From positions 21,689 to 85,688 of the forward strand of contig JAEYOK010000003.1 of the NCBI GenBank assembly GCA_023411795.1: DNA of 64,000 bases. The letters are read 5' to 3'. Below the pieces are notes generated by a model, which searched no databases, was not told the DNA's origin, and saw nothing but the letters and a program-made list of their open reading frames with translations. Shown one piece after another: positions 25,832 to 36,020 of this stretch (position 1 is the stretch's first letter; each line of letters begins with the position of its first letter). The stretch comes from Bacillota bacterium. Its GTDB lineage: Bacteria > Bacillota > Clostridia > DSM-8532. The position numbers were made by a program, and so were the translations under genes.

Positions 25832-28800
25832 ATGAGAAAAAATCTAACGAAAGTACTAAAATCATTTATTTCAATGCTCTTATGCATATCATTAATCCTT
25901 ACATTGGTAGTCGGAGACAGTGCTCTTGCAGCAATTCAAGACTTCAGCTCCACTAAAATATACTATGATGAGGAGCGGGTTATAGCCCCGGGGGTTACCT
26001 TAAATTCTTGGAAGGGTATAAATGGCAGTGCCTACAAAGTGGGACACACTATTACTTTTAACCCAAATACTTCAGATGCAAAAGTGCTTGCGGCTTTCGG
26101 TAACAGTGTTAACAGCAGAAAAACCTTAAGCAGCACTTCTAAAATAGAAGAAACCAAACAGGGAGTATCCATAATAGGGGGTATAAATGGAGACTATTAT
26201 TACCTTGAAAATGGGGTTCCTATTGGTTTATTAATCCAAAACGGCAAGCTTATAAGCTATAGCAATACTAAATGGAACGCTATAGGCTTTAATAAAGACG
26301 GTTCGGTTGTTATTGACGCCCCCAATTTAGACATGAATTTTACCCATAGAGGGAAGCAATATAATTTCGGAAACTTCAACAAAGCTCAGAATGATTGGGG
26401 ACCGTACCTCTACAGCAGTGATTTTGGCGCCAATACAGCGACTACTGTTCCTAGTCTGGAAGTAATTCTTGATATCACATCAGGTGAACTTAAAGTAGGC
26501 GGAACAGTAACAGCTAAGGTTACCGGCATCAAATTAAATGCCAAAGCTACTCCTATCGGAGCAAACCAACTTGTTTTGTCAGCAAGAAACGATAAGCCGG
26601 GTTATAGCATTCTGGCTAATTTCCTAATGGGGGATGAACTGACCTTTACCTTCCGTGACGTGGAGAACAAATGGTCCAATGTTGAACAAGCCATTGGCGG
26701 AGACAAAATATTGATAAATAACGGAGTAATTATACAGGGACTATCGTCAACAAATTATTCCCCCACTACCGCAGTAGGGGTTAAAGCTGACGGAGAAGTT
26801 GTTTTTTATCAGGTAGACGGAAGAAGCACTTCAAGTCAAGGTGTTTCAAGCCTGGAAACTGCTCAATTTCTTTTTAAAGCAGGTTGTATAAAAGCTATTC
26901 AGCTTGACGGGGGAGGGTCCTCTGCCGTTATAGCAAGAATGCCAGGACATAGTAGCCCGGGACTATTAAATATCCCGTCAGACGGTGCCGAAAGAGCCAA
27001 TTCCAACGGGTTAATATTGGTTTCAAAAAGCAGCATTGCAATAAAGGAAGGCTCGGCTGTTAAAAACACCACTGCTCAAAAGCTTCATACATATCCCGGT
27101 AAGGTCTATGCTCTTCCTAATACAGCAGTACAATTTTCGGCTCTTGCAACCAATGAGAGTTATTTACCGGTTAATCTCCCATCAGAGATCAAATGGGTGA
27201 CCAGTGCAGGACAGATAGATTCCAGCGGGAAGCTTATAGTTGGTAAGCAGCCCGGAAATTACTCTATCTTAGCTGTTAATGGTCTTATGGCAGGCGCCTC
27301 AGAAATTACCGTTCCGGATAAAGTGACTTCTTTAAAACCCTCGAAGAGCTTATTAACACTTCTTCCGGGTGACACGATGGATTTAAGCTGTGAGGCCTAT
27401 ATTCAAAATATCAAGGTTGTAAGTACAGATAGCTCCTTTAACTGGCAGGTTGAAGGAAACATAGGAACTATAACCCAAGAAGGCGTTTTTACCATGTCAA
27501 AGGACGCTCAGGGTAAGGGCCGCATTATAGTTAGCTATGGCGATAAAAATGCCTATATCGATGTTAATATTCCCGCCACACCCAATGCCATAGAAGATTT
27601 CGAAGGCGCAGTAGGATGGGGTTATACTAAAGTGAGAGCCAAATCGGCAAACGTCTCTGTTATACAGGATGCAACCTTGGCCAGATCGGGAAGCGGAGTT
27701 TTGAAGCTAGACTACGATTTTACTCTGGACAGCGGAGTTGAAAAAGGTGTTGCCGGTGTTTATGCCTATACGCTTAATCCTAATACAAAAGCGAAAGTTG
27801 AACTCTCCATAAATGGCGATCCGGTGGCTATCGGAATGTGGGTCTACGGTGATAACAGTAAATCATGGCTGCGGGGTAGCATAAAGGATGGAAACGGCCA
27901 GAGCTTTTATGTGGATTATACTTCCGACTACAACGTAAGTACCGGAACAGGCGGAATCGACTGGACGGGTTGGAAATATGTCGAAGCAAAGATTCCTTCA
28001 AGTAAAAAGGGTCCGTTTACTTTTGAGACTCCCATCAGGGTAATGTGTTCAAGAGATGACATGAGAACCAAAGGGACCTTGTATTTTGATCAAATACGAG
28101 CAATATATAACGGTGCAGAATCAGTAATTCAGGAGCCTGTTGTGAAATTAACCTCACCTGCTGATAATACTGCTATAAAGACAGGTAAGATTCCTCTTTC
28201 GGCTGAAATAGTTGTTGACCCAAGGGGGACAGGTGTTGATATAAATAGTGTGAACGTGCTATTGGACAATGTTGCGTTGTCAGGGTTATCGATAACAGGA
28301 ACCACTAATATATCCATAACAGGTGAGCTGGGTACAGAATTGCCTCTGGCAGACGGCTACCATACTCTTGCAATTAATTATACCGATCTAGCAGGAAAGA
28401 AGGGGACAAAAGCTATTACCTTTACGGTAGAAACAGGAGCTCCACGTATTATAGCCACTACAGTCCCCACTGTTACCGAGGGTGGCAGCTTTACAACCAC
28501 ATTGGAGATTAATAATCCGAAGAATTTGCGGAAAGTATATATTGATCTTGCCTATGACACAAGTAAAGTTGAAGTGATGGATTCAGACAGTCAGAAAGCA
28601 GGCTTGCAGGTAGCGTTAGAGTCCTGGGCTTTAAAGGGTAAAGTCGTTTCCCATAAAGTAGACACGGCTAACGGACGAATAGTTATTGAGATTGATAATC
28701 TGACAAATCTATCGACCGGTGACATTGCAAAGCTTGGAACTATAACATTCAAGGCAAAGCCTTCCCTTGATAGTACCCAGATTAAGCTTCATTTAGGAGC

Positions 28801-29119
28801 AATGATTGTGGGAGCTAATCCAAAAAGCCAAAGATTTAATTTACCTGATATGAATGTTAGCGTAGACTATCCTTTGATACTCAAAATTGAAGGAATAAAT
28901 CCCGGAGATACTACTGTTATAACAGTAGCCGATAAGAGCGGGAAGCCCGTAGAAGGTGCGGAGATTTATCTTAATGATATTTCATATCCATTCTGGGTAA
29001 CCGATAGTAACGGACAGGTGACGACTAAACTAATGGCGTCAATGTTGGAGAAAGAAACACTAAAGGTCAGAGCTAAAAAGGATGGACAAATAAGTAAAGC
29101 TTTGATTTTAGGTGAGTAG
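25832..29119 (+). CDS. Large secreted phosphodiester-glycosidase-like protein with Ig-like and cohesin-like modules
   Basis: About 1095 residues. A signal peptide ends near SALA-AIQD (about 33). The first domain (about 70-420) is NAGPA/phosphodiester glycosidase-like, with IIGGINGDYYYLENG and AIQLDGGGSSAVIAR. Then follow two Ig-like domains (about 430-590), a jelly-roll binding-like region (about 590-775, AIEDFEGAVGWGY), another Ig-like domain, a cohesin-like module (about 885-1020, VTEGGSFTTTLEINNPK to LGTITFKAK) and a final Ig-like domain. It probably removes sugar phosphodiester caps or trims wall or capsule glycans outside the cell. ATG 25832 follows AGGGGG. Confidence 0.75.
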   Translation: MRKNLTKVLKSFISMLLCISLILTLVVGDSALAAIQDFSSTKIYYDEERVIAPGVTLNSWKGINGSAYKVGHTITFNPNTSDAKVLAAFGNSVNSRKTLSSTSKIEETKQGVSIIGGINGDYYYLENGVPIGLLIQNGKLISYSNTKWNAIGFNKDGSVVIDAPNLDMNFTHRGKQYNFGNFNKAQNDWGPYLYSSDFGANTATTVPSLEVILDITSGELKVGGTVTAKVTGIKLNAKATPIGANQLVLSARNDKPGYSILANFLMGDELTFTFRDVENKWSNVEQAIGGDKILINNGVIIQGLSSTNYSPTTAVGVKADGEVVFYQVDGRSTSSQGVSSLETAQFLFKAGCIKAIQLDGGGSSAVIARMPGHSSPGLLNIPSDGAERANSNGLILVSKSSIAIKEGSAVKNTTAQKLHTYPGKVYALPNTAVQFSALATNESYLPVNLPSEIKWVTSAGQIDSSGKLIVGKQPGNYSILAVNGLMAGASEITVPDKVTSLKPSKSLLTLLPGDTMDLSCEAYIQNIKVVSTDSSFNWQVEGNIGTITQEGVFTMSKDAQGKGRIIVSYGDKNAYIDVNIPATPNAIEDFEGAVGWGYTKVRAKSANVSVIQDATLARSGSGVLKLDYDFTLDSGVEKGVAGVYAYTLNPNTKAKVELSINGDPVAIGMWVYGDNSKSWLRGSIKDGNGQSFYVDYTSDYNVSTGTGGIDWTGWKYVEAKIPSSKKGPFTFETPIRVMCSRDDMRTKGTLYFDQIRAIYNGAESVIQEPVVKLTSPADNTAIKTGKIPLSAEIVVDPRGTGVDINSVNVLLDNVALSGLSITGTTNISITGELGTELPLADGYHTLAINYTDLAGKKGTKAITFTVETGAPRIIATTVPTVTEGGSFTTTLEINNPKNLRKVYIDLAYDTSKVEVMDSDSQKAGLQVALESWALKGKVVSHKVDTANGRIVIEIDNLTNLSTGDIAKLGTITFKAKPSLDSTQIKLHLGAMIVGANPKSQRFNLPDMNVSVDYPLILKIEGINPGDTTVITVADKSGKPVEGAEIYLNDISYPFWVTDSNGQVTTKLMASMLEKETLKVRAKKDGQISKALILGE

Positions 29120-29193
29120 TAAATGAGAGCATCGAACCGGGGATAAGTCTTTAGAATATTATGAAAATATCAGAGACTTCCCCGGAGGGTGTT

Positions 29194-29379
29194 ATGGATA
29201 ACAATAACACTACTTTCAATATAAACAGGTTGATTTTAATAGGAGCCATCCTGACTTTGCTGGGTGATTTTATCGATTTAGTGATAGCAATACAGGAGTA
29301 TCGCAGCGGATCAAATCAGAATTCCAATGATTCTACCAGTGAAATTCCATTCTTATTTGGTCCCGGACGTCGAATTTAA
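29194..29379 (+). CDS. Small single-span membrane protein, unknown function
   Basis: A 61-residue ORF starting at ATG 29194 behind GGAGGGTGTT. One hydrophobic helix (LILIGAILTLLGDFIDLVIA, about 14-33) is followed by a polar, Ser/Asn-rich tail ending in RRI. The good ribosome binding site and helix support a real gene. It lies 74 bp after the phosphodiester glycosidase gene and its stop meets the end of a convergent gene. No family is recognised. Confidence 0.6.
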   Translation: MDNNNTTFNINRLILIGAILTLLGDFIDLVIAIQEYRSGSNQNSNDSTSEIPFLFGPGRRI

Positions 29380-30990
29380 TCAATTAGTAAGGTATTCAAT
29401 AATTTCAGATAGACTTTTTCCTTTAAGAGCACCACGGAAATAATTTACCTCTGAATTAACAATCTCATTTAATGCCTTTTGCCCAAGTATCTCAACAGGG
29501 GCGAGATCGTCAGTAAGAATAAGCTTTGTATCGGTCATTTCCACAAGATTATTGCTTATATAACGTGAGATACCGTATAAATCATGCTCGTAAGAAATCT
29601 GGTTCGCTATATTATTAGTGAAGTTCTCAATCATATCTGAATCATCACTGGCAAAAAGTAATGAGTTGGTCACAACTGATAAATCTGCTCTATAGACTTT
29701 GTTAAAGACGCTTTTTACCGTATTGGCCAGATATTCGGGAACACCTGTAAAACTGCCAGATTTCATATTCACATTAACAATCAATACTCCGCCGGGCTTT
29801 AAATGCTCCTTTATTATCTTAAAAAACTCTTGGGTGGACATATGGAAGGGTACGGTAATATCCTGATATGCGTCTGCCAAAATGATATCATATTGTTTAG
29901 CATTGGGAGTCGAGAAAAAGCTTCTGCCATCGTTAATATAGACATTGGCTTCATCTTCTTGCAGATTGAAATATTCTGTAGCCAGGTCTGCAATTTTAGC
30001 GTCAATCTCTACTGCATCGGTAGTCACGTTAGGCACATACTTTTTTAGCTGTTTTGGGAAGGTGCCTGTTCCCAGACCCAATACTAGGACGTCCAGCTCC
30101 TTTTCAGGGGACATATCCTTAATAAAATAAGGAGCCATGAGAGCATATTCATAATAGTAACCGGACAGTGAACCATCCTTTTTATATATGGATTGAACGC
30201 CGAAGGCAACATTTGTTGACAAAATAACAGAATCCGGGGTCTCCTCAACCTGCAGATAATTGTATAATGACTCCCCTTCGTAGACTATGTTTGATTTCCA
30301 GAAAGCATAAGAATCATTAAACGGAATTAACAAAAAAACCACTAGAAGAACAGCCGTTATAGTGTTTCTAAGGGCGTTTTTTTTAGAGAAAAGAAAATAC
30401 AGGGCACATACAATGTTTAGAAGCAGCGCAAACAAAAGAAAGGTCTTGCTTGTACCGATATAGGGGATTGTAAAGAATGTCGGTACGAAAGTCCCGATAA
30501 TACTTCCTATGGTTCCCATGGCATAGATTTGACCTGCAACACGGCCTTTGTTTTCTGAGTCTTCCACTCCCAGCTTGACTAAGTAAGGGGAGACCATACC
30601 CAGAAGCGTCATAGGCAGGGAGAATATAACAAGGCATGATAAAGCCGAGCCCATCAATACAATATCACTTCCGGGGAAAATCAGCACCACAAGGCCGGCC
30701 ATACCCAAGATTAAATATTTGCCTATAAAAGGAATTAGAGCAATCCATACTGATGCAATCCAAATATAGAAGTAAAGACGTCCTAAGCTTTTATGCTTGT
30801 CAGCACTTCTACCGCCTATTACATTTCCTATGCTCATACAAATCATGATAAGTCCGATGATGACAGTCCAGACAATTTGTGAAGAGCTGAAATATGGCGC
30901 CAATAGTTTAGAGCAGGAAAGTTCAACTGCCATAACTGTCATGCCTGACAGAAAGGAGGTAATGTAAAGAATAAGGTTGTTCCTCTTCAT
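29380..30990 (-). CDS. Fused membrane/spermidine-synthase-like protein
   Basis: A 536-residue protein. The N-terminal half has about seven membrane helices (MFS-like), and the C-terminal part (about 280-480) is a spermidine-synthase fold with VLVLGLGTGTFPKQL (nucleotide motif), AVEIDAKIADLA and ILADAYQDITVPFHMST. Aminopropyl transfer needs particular Asp residues; DAYQ keeps one, but the true substrate of such membrane-fused SpeE homologues is not settled. A clear GGAGAT site precedes the ATG. Single gene. Confidence 0.8.
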   Translation of the reverse strand: MKRNNLILYITSFLSGMTVMAVELSCSKLLAPYFSSSQIVWTVIIGLIMICMSIGNVIGGRSADKHKSLGRLYFYIWIASVWIALIPFIGKYLILGMAGLVVLIFPGSDIVLMGSALSCLVIFSLPMTLLGMVSPYLVKLGVEDSENKGRVAGQIYAMGTIGSIIGTFVPTFFTIPYIGTSKTFLLFALLLNIVCALYFLFSKKNALRNTITAVLLVVFLLIPFNDSYAFWKSNIVYEGESLYNYLQVEETPDSVILSTNVAFGVQSIYKKDGSLSGYYYEYALMAPYFIKDMSPEKELDVLVLGLGTGTFPKQLKKYVPNVTTDAVEIDAKIADLATEYFNLQEDEANVYINDGRSFFSTPNAKQYDIILADAYQDITVPFHMSTQEFFKIIKEHLKPGGVLIVNVNMKSGSFTGVPEYLANTVKSVFNKVYRADLSVVTNSLLFASDDSDMIENFTNNIANQISYEHDLYGISRYISNNLVEMTDTKLILTDDLAPVEILGQKALNEIVNSEVNYFRGALKGKSLSEIIEYLTN

Positions 30991-31117
30991 GTAAATTTAT
31001 CTCCTTAATATGTTTTTGCTTTTTGAAGGTTAAAGATATTTTATCATTAAATTGCAATAAGTGACAGTAGTTTAGTCTATATAGGTAAGTATCTATAGAA
31101 CTACTCACAATTACATA

Positions 31118-33640
31118 TTATTCAATAAATAAAACCTTGGCGGAACGGGCCGCAACCTCTACGGAATTTCCTGTAAAGCTGGATATAGGCGCAATACCCG
31201 CAGTGTTTTCATCGACCACTACATGCCAAAGCCCTTCTTGCGGAAGGTTTAATGTTTCTGGGCCGATTCCTGTATTATAGACCACAAATATGGTCTTCCA
31301 AGAATCATTATTAGCATAATTACTTATTGAAAAAGCTATGACCCAATCAGGGCAAGGGTGAAAGACGATATTCCTCCTTATTTCTTCTGCCTGAACCATA
31401 CTAAAGGCCGGGTGAGCCTTCCTGAGCGAAATAAGTCCTTTATGGTAATTAAAAACGTTGTAATACTTTGATTTCAATGACCAGTCTATTTGATTGATTT
31501 CATCGGGTAGATTATATGAGTTATGTTCCCCTTTTTTTGACCGCATCATATCGGTACCGAGCATAAAAAACGGAATTCCCTGTGATGTGAGAACTATTGC
31601 CGCTGCCAATTTTACAAGTCGTATGTGGTCCTCTTCGCATAAGTCCGGACGGCTTGCCAATAGCTTGTCATAAAGGGTGAGATTATCATGGGAAGCTGTA
31701 TAATTTACACAATGCCATGCGTAGCTAGCCCAGGCATAACCGGAGTAATTTACCTTATTATAGTCCACACACGGATGATGAACCGCACCTACCACGCCAA
31801 ACTTAACCCCTTCCTTGTACCTTAGGTTTCCGGTTATAAAGCCGGTACCGTCCTGATGGAAGTTATCGCCCTTGATAGCATCCCTGGTATTGTCATTAAA
31901 GAAGGCTATTCTGTTTAACTTAGGGGCATTGGTTTTTAACGCGGCATCGTAGCTTTTAAGAAGTGATTGTCCTCCTGTCCAACCTTCGCCATAAAGCAAT
32001 ATAGAAGGGCTGATTTTATCAAGCTCCAATCTTATATTGTTCATGGTCTCAATATCGAGAAGACCCATCAGGTCGAATCTGAAACCGTCAATCTTGTATT
32101 CCGATGCCCATCTTTTTACCGAGTCAATTATGAAATTTCTAACCATGGAGCGCTCGGAAGCTATCTCATTTCCACAACCGGAGCCGCTTGAGAAAACACC
32201 TAGTCGGTCCGAACGGTAATAATATCCCGGTACAAGTTTATTAAAATCAGAGTCCATGGTTTTGTAGGTATGGTTATAAACTACGTCTATGACAACTCCG
32301 ATACCTGATTCTTTGATAGATTTTATCATTTCCTTTAGCTCTTTAATCCGCGTATAACCGTCGTGCGGATCTGTCGAGTATGACCCCTCAGGAACATTGA
32401 AATTTGTAGGGTCATAACCCCAGTTATACTGATATTCCAAAGGTTTAGTCTCATCGACGGTAAAATAGTCAAATATGGGCATGAGATGGACATGGGTTAT
32501 ACCCAGATCCATCAAATGAGATAATCCGGTTGGTAGATTCTCGGGAGAACGGGTATCTTTCTGAGCAAGACCTTTAAATAAACGGGGAAAATCTGTTCCG
32601 CTTCCGGAATGGCTTGTTATATCTCTTACGTGCACTTCATATAATATCGCTTCGGTAGGGTTTGAAAGATGCTTGTAGTGAATGTGATCCCAGCCGTCAG
32701 GAATAGTTTCATTGAGATTGACAACCATACTTCTCCGACCGTTTACCCCTGAAGAACGGGCATAAGGATCTGCAGCCTCAAGAGTATTTCCCATAACAAT
32801 GATACTGTAAGTGTAATAAGTCCCTGAAAGATTGCCGCTAACAGTCGCTTCCCATACGCCTTTCTCTTTTCTGCTCATCTCTATAACATCCTTAAGGCTG
32901 GAACCTGAACCTGTTTCATAAAGGTTAAGAAACATGGCTGATGCGGTGGGTGCCCATACTTTAAAGACAGTATAGTTATGATACCAGTTAGCACCTAAAT
33001 CATTGCCTTCATAGGTGAATAGGTTTTCAAACTCCGGTGTGTCATAAATCATTCCATAATCAACATAACCAACTTTAAATCCCGGTTTATATATCATATA
33101 GGCGCAGCCGGGAATCATATCTTTTTCCAACGAAATCATGAATTGTCTTGCGCCTCTTATCGGAGTAACATGGCGTATGGAAACTTCCAGACCATCTTCA
33201 TAGACTTGAAAGGGCAAAACTTCATGGCTTTCAATGGCAGGAGATTGAAGAGATATAAAAATCTCGCGGAAGTTCTCGAAAAGTGCCTTTTCGAAACCGG
33301 GCGAAAGGCTTAATTCATCTATGGAATAAAATATCTCGGAGGTGTCCTGAACCAGATAAATGTCCTCAGATTCATTTATGGCTTTAGCAGAAAAAGTATG
33401 ATAACGGTCCATATGGAGATCTCTTTCATGCCAGCCTCCGCGGCGGATAATGATGCCTACCTCCTTGCTATTAAAGTGGGAAACATCAATTTCAGAGATT
33501 TTGGCCATTTTCTGAGTATCACCGTTTAAGTACTCCTGATTGCTAAACATATACAAAGAGCCTTCCTGCCCTTTTTCCCAAATCCATAAATCCCAACCTG
33601 TATAGTCCTGATCATAACGATAATAATGTATTCTAAGCAT
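31118..33640 (-). CDS. pulA: Type I pullulanase
   Basis: An 840-residue GH13 enzyme that hydrolyses alpha-1,6 branches in pullulan, glycogen or amylopectin. An N-terminal CBM41-like part (HYYRYDQDYTGWDLWIWE) is followed by a CBM48-like domain (about 220-300) and the catalytic barrel, with the type I signature YNWGYDPTNFNVPEGSYS (about 400-418), GFRFDLMGL (nucleophile Asp about 522) and LYGEGWTGG (acid Glu about 550). There is no signal peptide, so it probably acts on glycogen or imported dextrins. SD GGAGGA precedes the ATG. Confidence 0.94.
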   Translation of the reverse strand: MLRIHYYRYDQDYTGWDLWIWEKGQEGSLYMFSNQEYLNGDTQKMAKISEIDVSHFNSKEVGIIIRRGGWHERDLHMDRYHTFSAKAINESEDIYLVQDTSEIFYSIDELSLSPGFEKALFENFREIFISLQSPAIESHEVLPFQVYEDGLEVSIRHVTPIRGARQFMISLEKDMIPGCAYMIYKPGFKVGYVDYGMIYDTPEFENLFTYEGNDLGANWYHNYTVFKVWAPTASAMFLNLYETGSGSSLKDVIEMSRKEKGVWEATVSGNLSGTYYTYSIIVMGNTLEAADPYARSSGVNGRRSMVVNLNETIPDGWDHIHYKHLSNPTEAILYEVHVRDITSHSGSGTDFPRLFKGLAQKDTRSPENLPTGLSHLMDLGITHVHLMPIFDYFTVDETKPLEYQYNWGYDPTNFNVPEGSYSTDPHDGYTRIKELKEMIKSIKESGIGVVIDVVYNHTYKTMDSDFNKLVPGYYYRSDRLGVFSSGSGCGNEIASERSMVRNFIIDSVKRWASEYKIDGFRFDLMGLLDIETMNNIRLELDKISPSILLYGEGWTGGQSLLKSYDAALKTNAPKLNRIAFFNDNTRDAIKGDNFHQDGTGFITGNLRYKEGVKFGVVGAVHHPCVDYNKVNYSGYAWASYAWHCVNYTASHDNLTLYDKLLASRPDLCEEDHIRLVKLAAAIVLTSQGIPFFMLGTDMMRSKKGEHNSYNLPDEINQIDWSLKSKYYNVFNYHKGLISLRKAHPAFSMVQAEEIRRNIVFHPCPDWVIAFSISNYANNDSWKTIFVVYNTGIGPETLNLPQEGLWHVVVDENTAGIAPISSFTGNSVEVAARSAKVLFIE

Positions 33641-33783
33641 CGAATTCCTCCGACAACGATTTATAACTTAGTTATATTTTACCTGTAAACAGATTGTTAC
33701 ATACCTTGTTGTTAATGTAAAGATATAGAATTAGTTTCTGTCGTATAAACTCATTCATTTGCCAGACTGTAAGAAGGCCAATC

Positions 33784-33900
33784 AATTTAGCGGCTGTAGC
33801 CTGCAACGATTTAGCGCTCCGGGTCAACATCCTGTTTCTAGTCGCGCTCGCTCCGCATCCATGCTTCGCTATAAATCGTAAGCAGGCGTGCCGCTTAATT
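33784..33900. repeat. Long imperfect palindromic element
   Basis: The left arm (33784-33816) contains AGCGGC, GCCTGC and ACGATTTA-GCG; the right arm (33867-33900) contains the complementary CGC-TAAATCGT, GCAGGC and GCCGCT in reverse order, with small bulges. The 50-bp middle is richer in G+C than its flanks. Its shape is that of a MITE or REP-type element lying between pulA and the pckG terminator. The remaining bases of 33641-33962 show nothing else. Confidence 0.6.
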
Positions 33901-33910
33901 AACCAACATT

Positions 33911-33946
33911 AAATAAAACGAGACGGTTCAATCTGAACCGTCTCGT
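33911..33946 (-). terminator. Rho-independent terminator of pckG
   Basis: A 13-bp perfect stem, ACGAGACGGTTCA (33918-33930) with TGAACCGTCTCGT (33934-33946), and a 3-nt loop. On the minus strand it is followed by TTTTATTT. Confidence 0.9.
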
Positions 33947-33962
33947 AATTAATAATCATAAA

Positions 33963-35744
33963 TTAGGCATCAAGTCTCTTCTCAAGAGAAGCAAGTTGAT
34001 TTTGAAGCTCTTTGGGAAGCTTAGGACCATAGTTATTATAATGTTCCTTGATGGATTCAACTTCCTTAAGCCACTCATCTTTATTAACCTTCAGAATTCC
34101 TTCTAAAGCTTCTTTGCTGATATTTAGACCTTCGGTATCGATAGCATCAGCTGTAGGCATATAACCGATGGCTGTCTTAACTGCTTCGCCTTCGCCCGAT
34201 ACTCTCTCGAAAATCCACTTAAGAACACGGCTGTTCTCACCGTAACCAGGCCATATGAACTTGCCCTGCTCGTTCTTGCGGAACCAATTAACATAGAATA
34301 TCTTAGGAAGCTTACTTTCGTCAGCTTTTTCACCGACATCAAGCCAATGCTGCAGATAATCACATACATGATATCCGATAAAGGGCAGCATAGCGAATGG
34401 ATCACGACGAACCTGACCAATTTTATCGGAGATAGCAGCAGCGGTAATCTCTGAACCCATAATTGAGCCAAGGAATATACCATGCTTCCAATCAAAGCTC
34501 TCATGAACCAACGGAATAGTGCTGGGACGACGACCACCAACGAGAATAGCTGAAATCGGCACACCGTTAGGATCTTCCCATTCAGGAGCAATAACGGGGC
34601 ATTGGTTTGCCGGAGCTGTGAAACGTGCATTAGGATGAGCCGCAGCAGTACCAGCCTCAGGGGTCCAATCTTTTCCGTGCCAATCAATAGCGTGTTCAGG
34701 AGCAGGCTTACCAATACCTTCCCACCAAACATCACCGTCGTCAGTTAAAGCAACGTTTGTGAATATTGTATTCTTTTCAATGCTGTGCATAGCATTAGGG
34801 TTAGAATCCATAGAAGTACCGGGAGCGACACCAAAGAATCCGGCTTCAGGATTGATGGCATAAAGGCGTCCGTCTTTTCCAAATCTGAGCCATGCAATGT
34901 CGTCACCGACAGTCTCAACCGTCCAGCCCGGAATTGTAGGAACTAACATTGCCAGATTGGTTTTACCGCATGCGCTTGGGAATGCTCCGCAGACGTATTT
35001 AACCTCGCCTTTAGGACTTGTAATTTTCAATATGAGCATGTGCTCGGCAAGCCAACCTTCATCACGAGCCTGAACAGATGCAATACGAAGTGCAAAGCAC
35101 TTTTTGCCCAGAAGAGCATTTCCGCCGTATCCGGAGCCGTATGACCATATTGTTCTTTCCTCGGGGAAGTGACTGATGTACTTTTGTTCAATAGGAGCGC
35201 AAGGCCATGATACATCCTTTTGGCCTTCTGCCAACGGAGCACCGATTGAGTGGAGGCAAGGTACAAACTCACCATCATCACCTAATACATCGAGTACCTT
35301 TTTACCCATACGGGTCATAATGCGCATATTTATAACAACATAAGCGCTGTCTGTCAACTCAATACCAATCTTTGAAGCCGGTGAGCCAACGGGACCCATT
35401 GAGAAAGGAATCACGTACATTGTACGCCCCTTCATACATCCATCATAAAGACCGGTCATAGTCTTTTTGAGTTCAGCAGGGTCAATCCAATTGTTTGTAG
35501 GACCTGCGTCATCCTGTGATTTTGAAGCGATATAGGTTCTGTTCTCAACACGAGCGACGTCGGACGGATCGCTGCGGAAGAGATAGCTTCCCGGGCGCTT
35601 AGCTAAAGGTGTGGCCATTCCGGATTCAACCATTTCTTTTATCAAACGATCATTTTCTTCTTCAGAACCATCGCACCAATAAATACTATCCGGTTTACAT
35701 AGAGTGGCCATTTCCTTAACCCATGCATCAAGCTTTTTGTTCAT
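33963..35744 (-). CDS. pckG: Phosphoenolpyruvate carboxykinase (GTP)
   Basis: A 593-residue GTP-type PEP carboxykinase that interconverts oxaloacetate and PEP. GAFPSACGKTNLAML (about 253-267) is the kinase P-loop with the reactive Cys, and WSYGSGYGGNALLGKKCFALR and FGVAPGTSMDSNPNA are substrate- and Mn-binding parts. Length and motifs separate it from the ATP type. Relatives in cellulolytic clostridia use it in the malate or PEP shunt of glycolysis. It starts at ATG 35744 behind GGGAG; a TATAAT at 35825-35830 may be its -10 box. Oxaloacetate from citrate lyase would be a possible substrate. Confidence 0.95.
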   Translation of the reverse strand: MNKKLDAWVKEMATLCKPDSIYWCDGSEEENDRLIKEMVESGMATPLAKRPGSYLFRSDPSDVARVENRTYIASKSQDDAGPTNNWIDPAELKKTMTGLYDGCMKGRTMYVIPFSMGPVGSPASKIGIELTDSAYVVINMRIMTRMGKKVLDVLGDDGEFVPCLHSIGAPLAEGQKDVSWPCAPIEQKYISHFPEERTIWSYGSGYGGNALLGKKCFALRIASVQARDEGWLAEHMLILKITSPKGEVKYVCGAFPSACGKTNLAMLVPTIPGWTVETVGDDIAWLRFGKDGRLYAINPEAGFFGVAPGTSMDSNPNAMHSIEKNTIFTNVALTDDGDVWWEGIGKPAPEHAIDWHGKDWTPEAGTAAAHPNARFTAPANQCPVIAPEWEDPNGVPISAILVGGRRPSTIPLVHESFDWKHGIFLGSIMGSEITAAAISDKIGQVRRDPFAMLPFIGYHVCDYLQHWLDVGEKADESKLPKIFYVNWFRKNEQGKFIWPGYGENSRVLKWIFERVSGEGEAVKTAIGYMPTADAIDTEGLNISKEALEGILKVNKDEWLKEVESIKEHYNNYGPKLPKELQNQLASLEKRLDA

Positions 35745-36020
35745 CAATCATTCTCCCTTCGATTAAATCATTTTGCATTTTATTTAAATTGTTATAAACC
35801 TACCAATTTTACGTGATTACTCCTATTATACAATATGAGGAATATATTTGAAAGAGAGAAATGAAAATAATTCATATTGACGTCCGCATAATGTATTGAA
35901 AAACATACATTAAAAGGTCGATAAAGCAATAAATTCACTTTACATTTAATATTGTAAAAGTCAAAGATCATATAATTAAGCTACCTAAATGCAAGATAGT
36001 ATTTGATTTTATGCATATTT

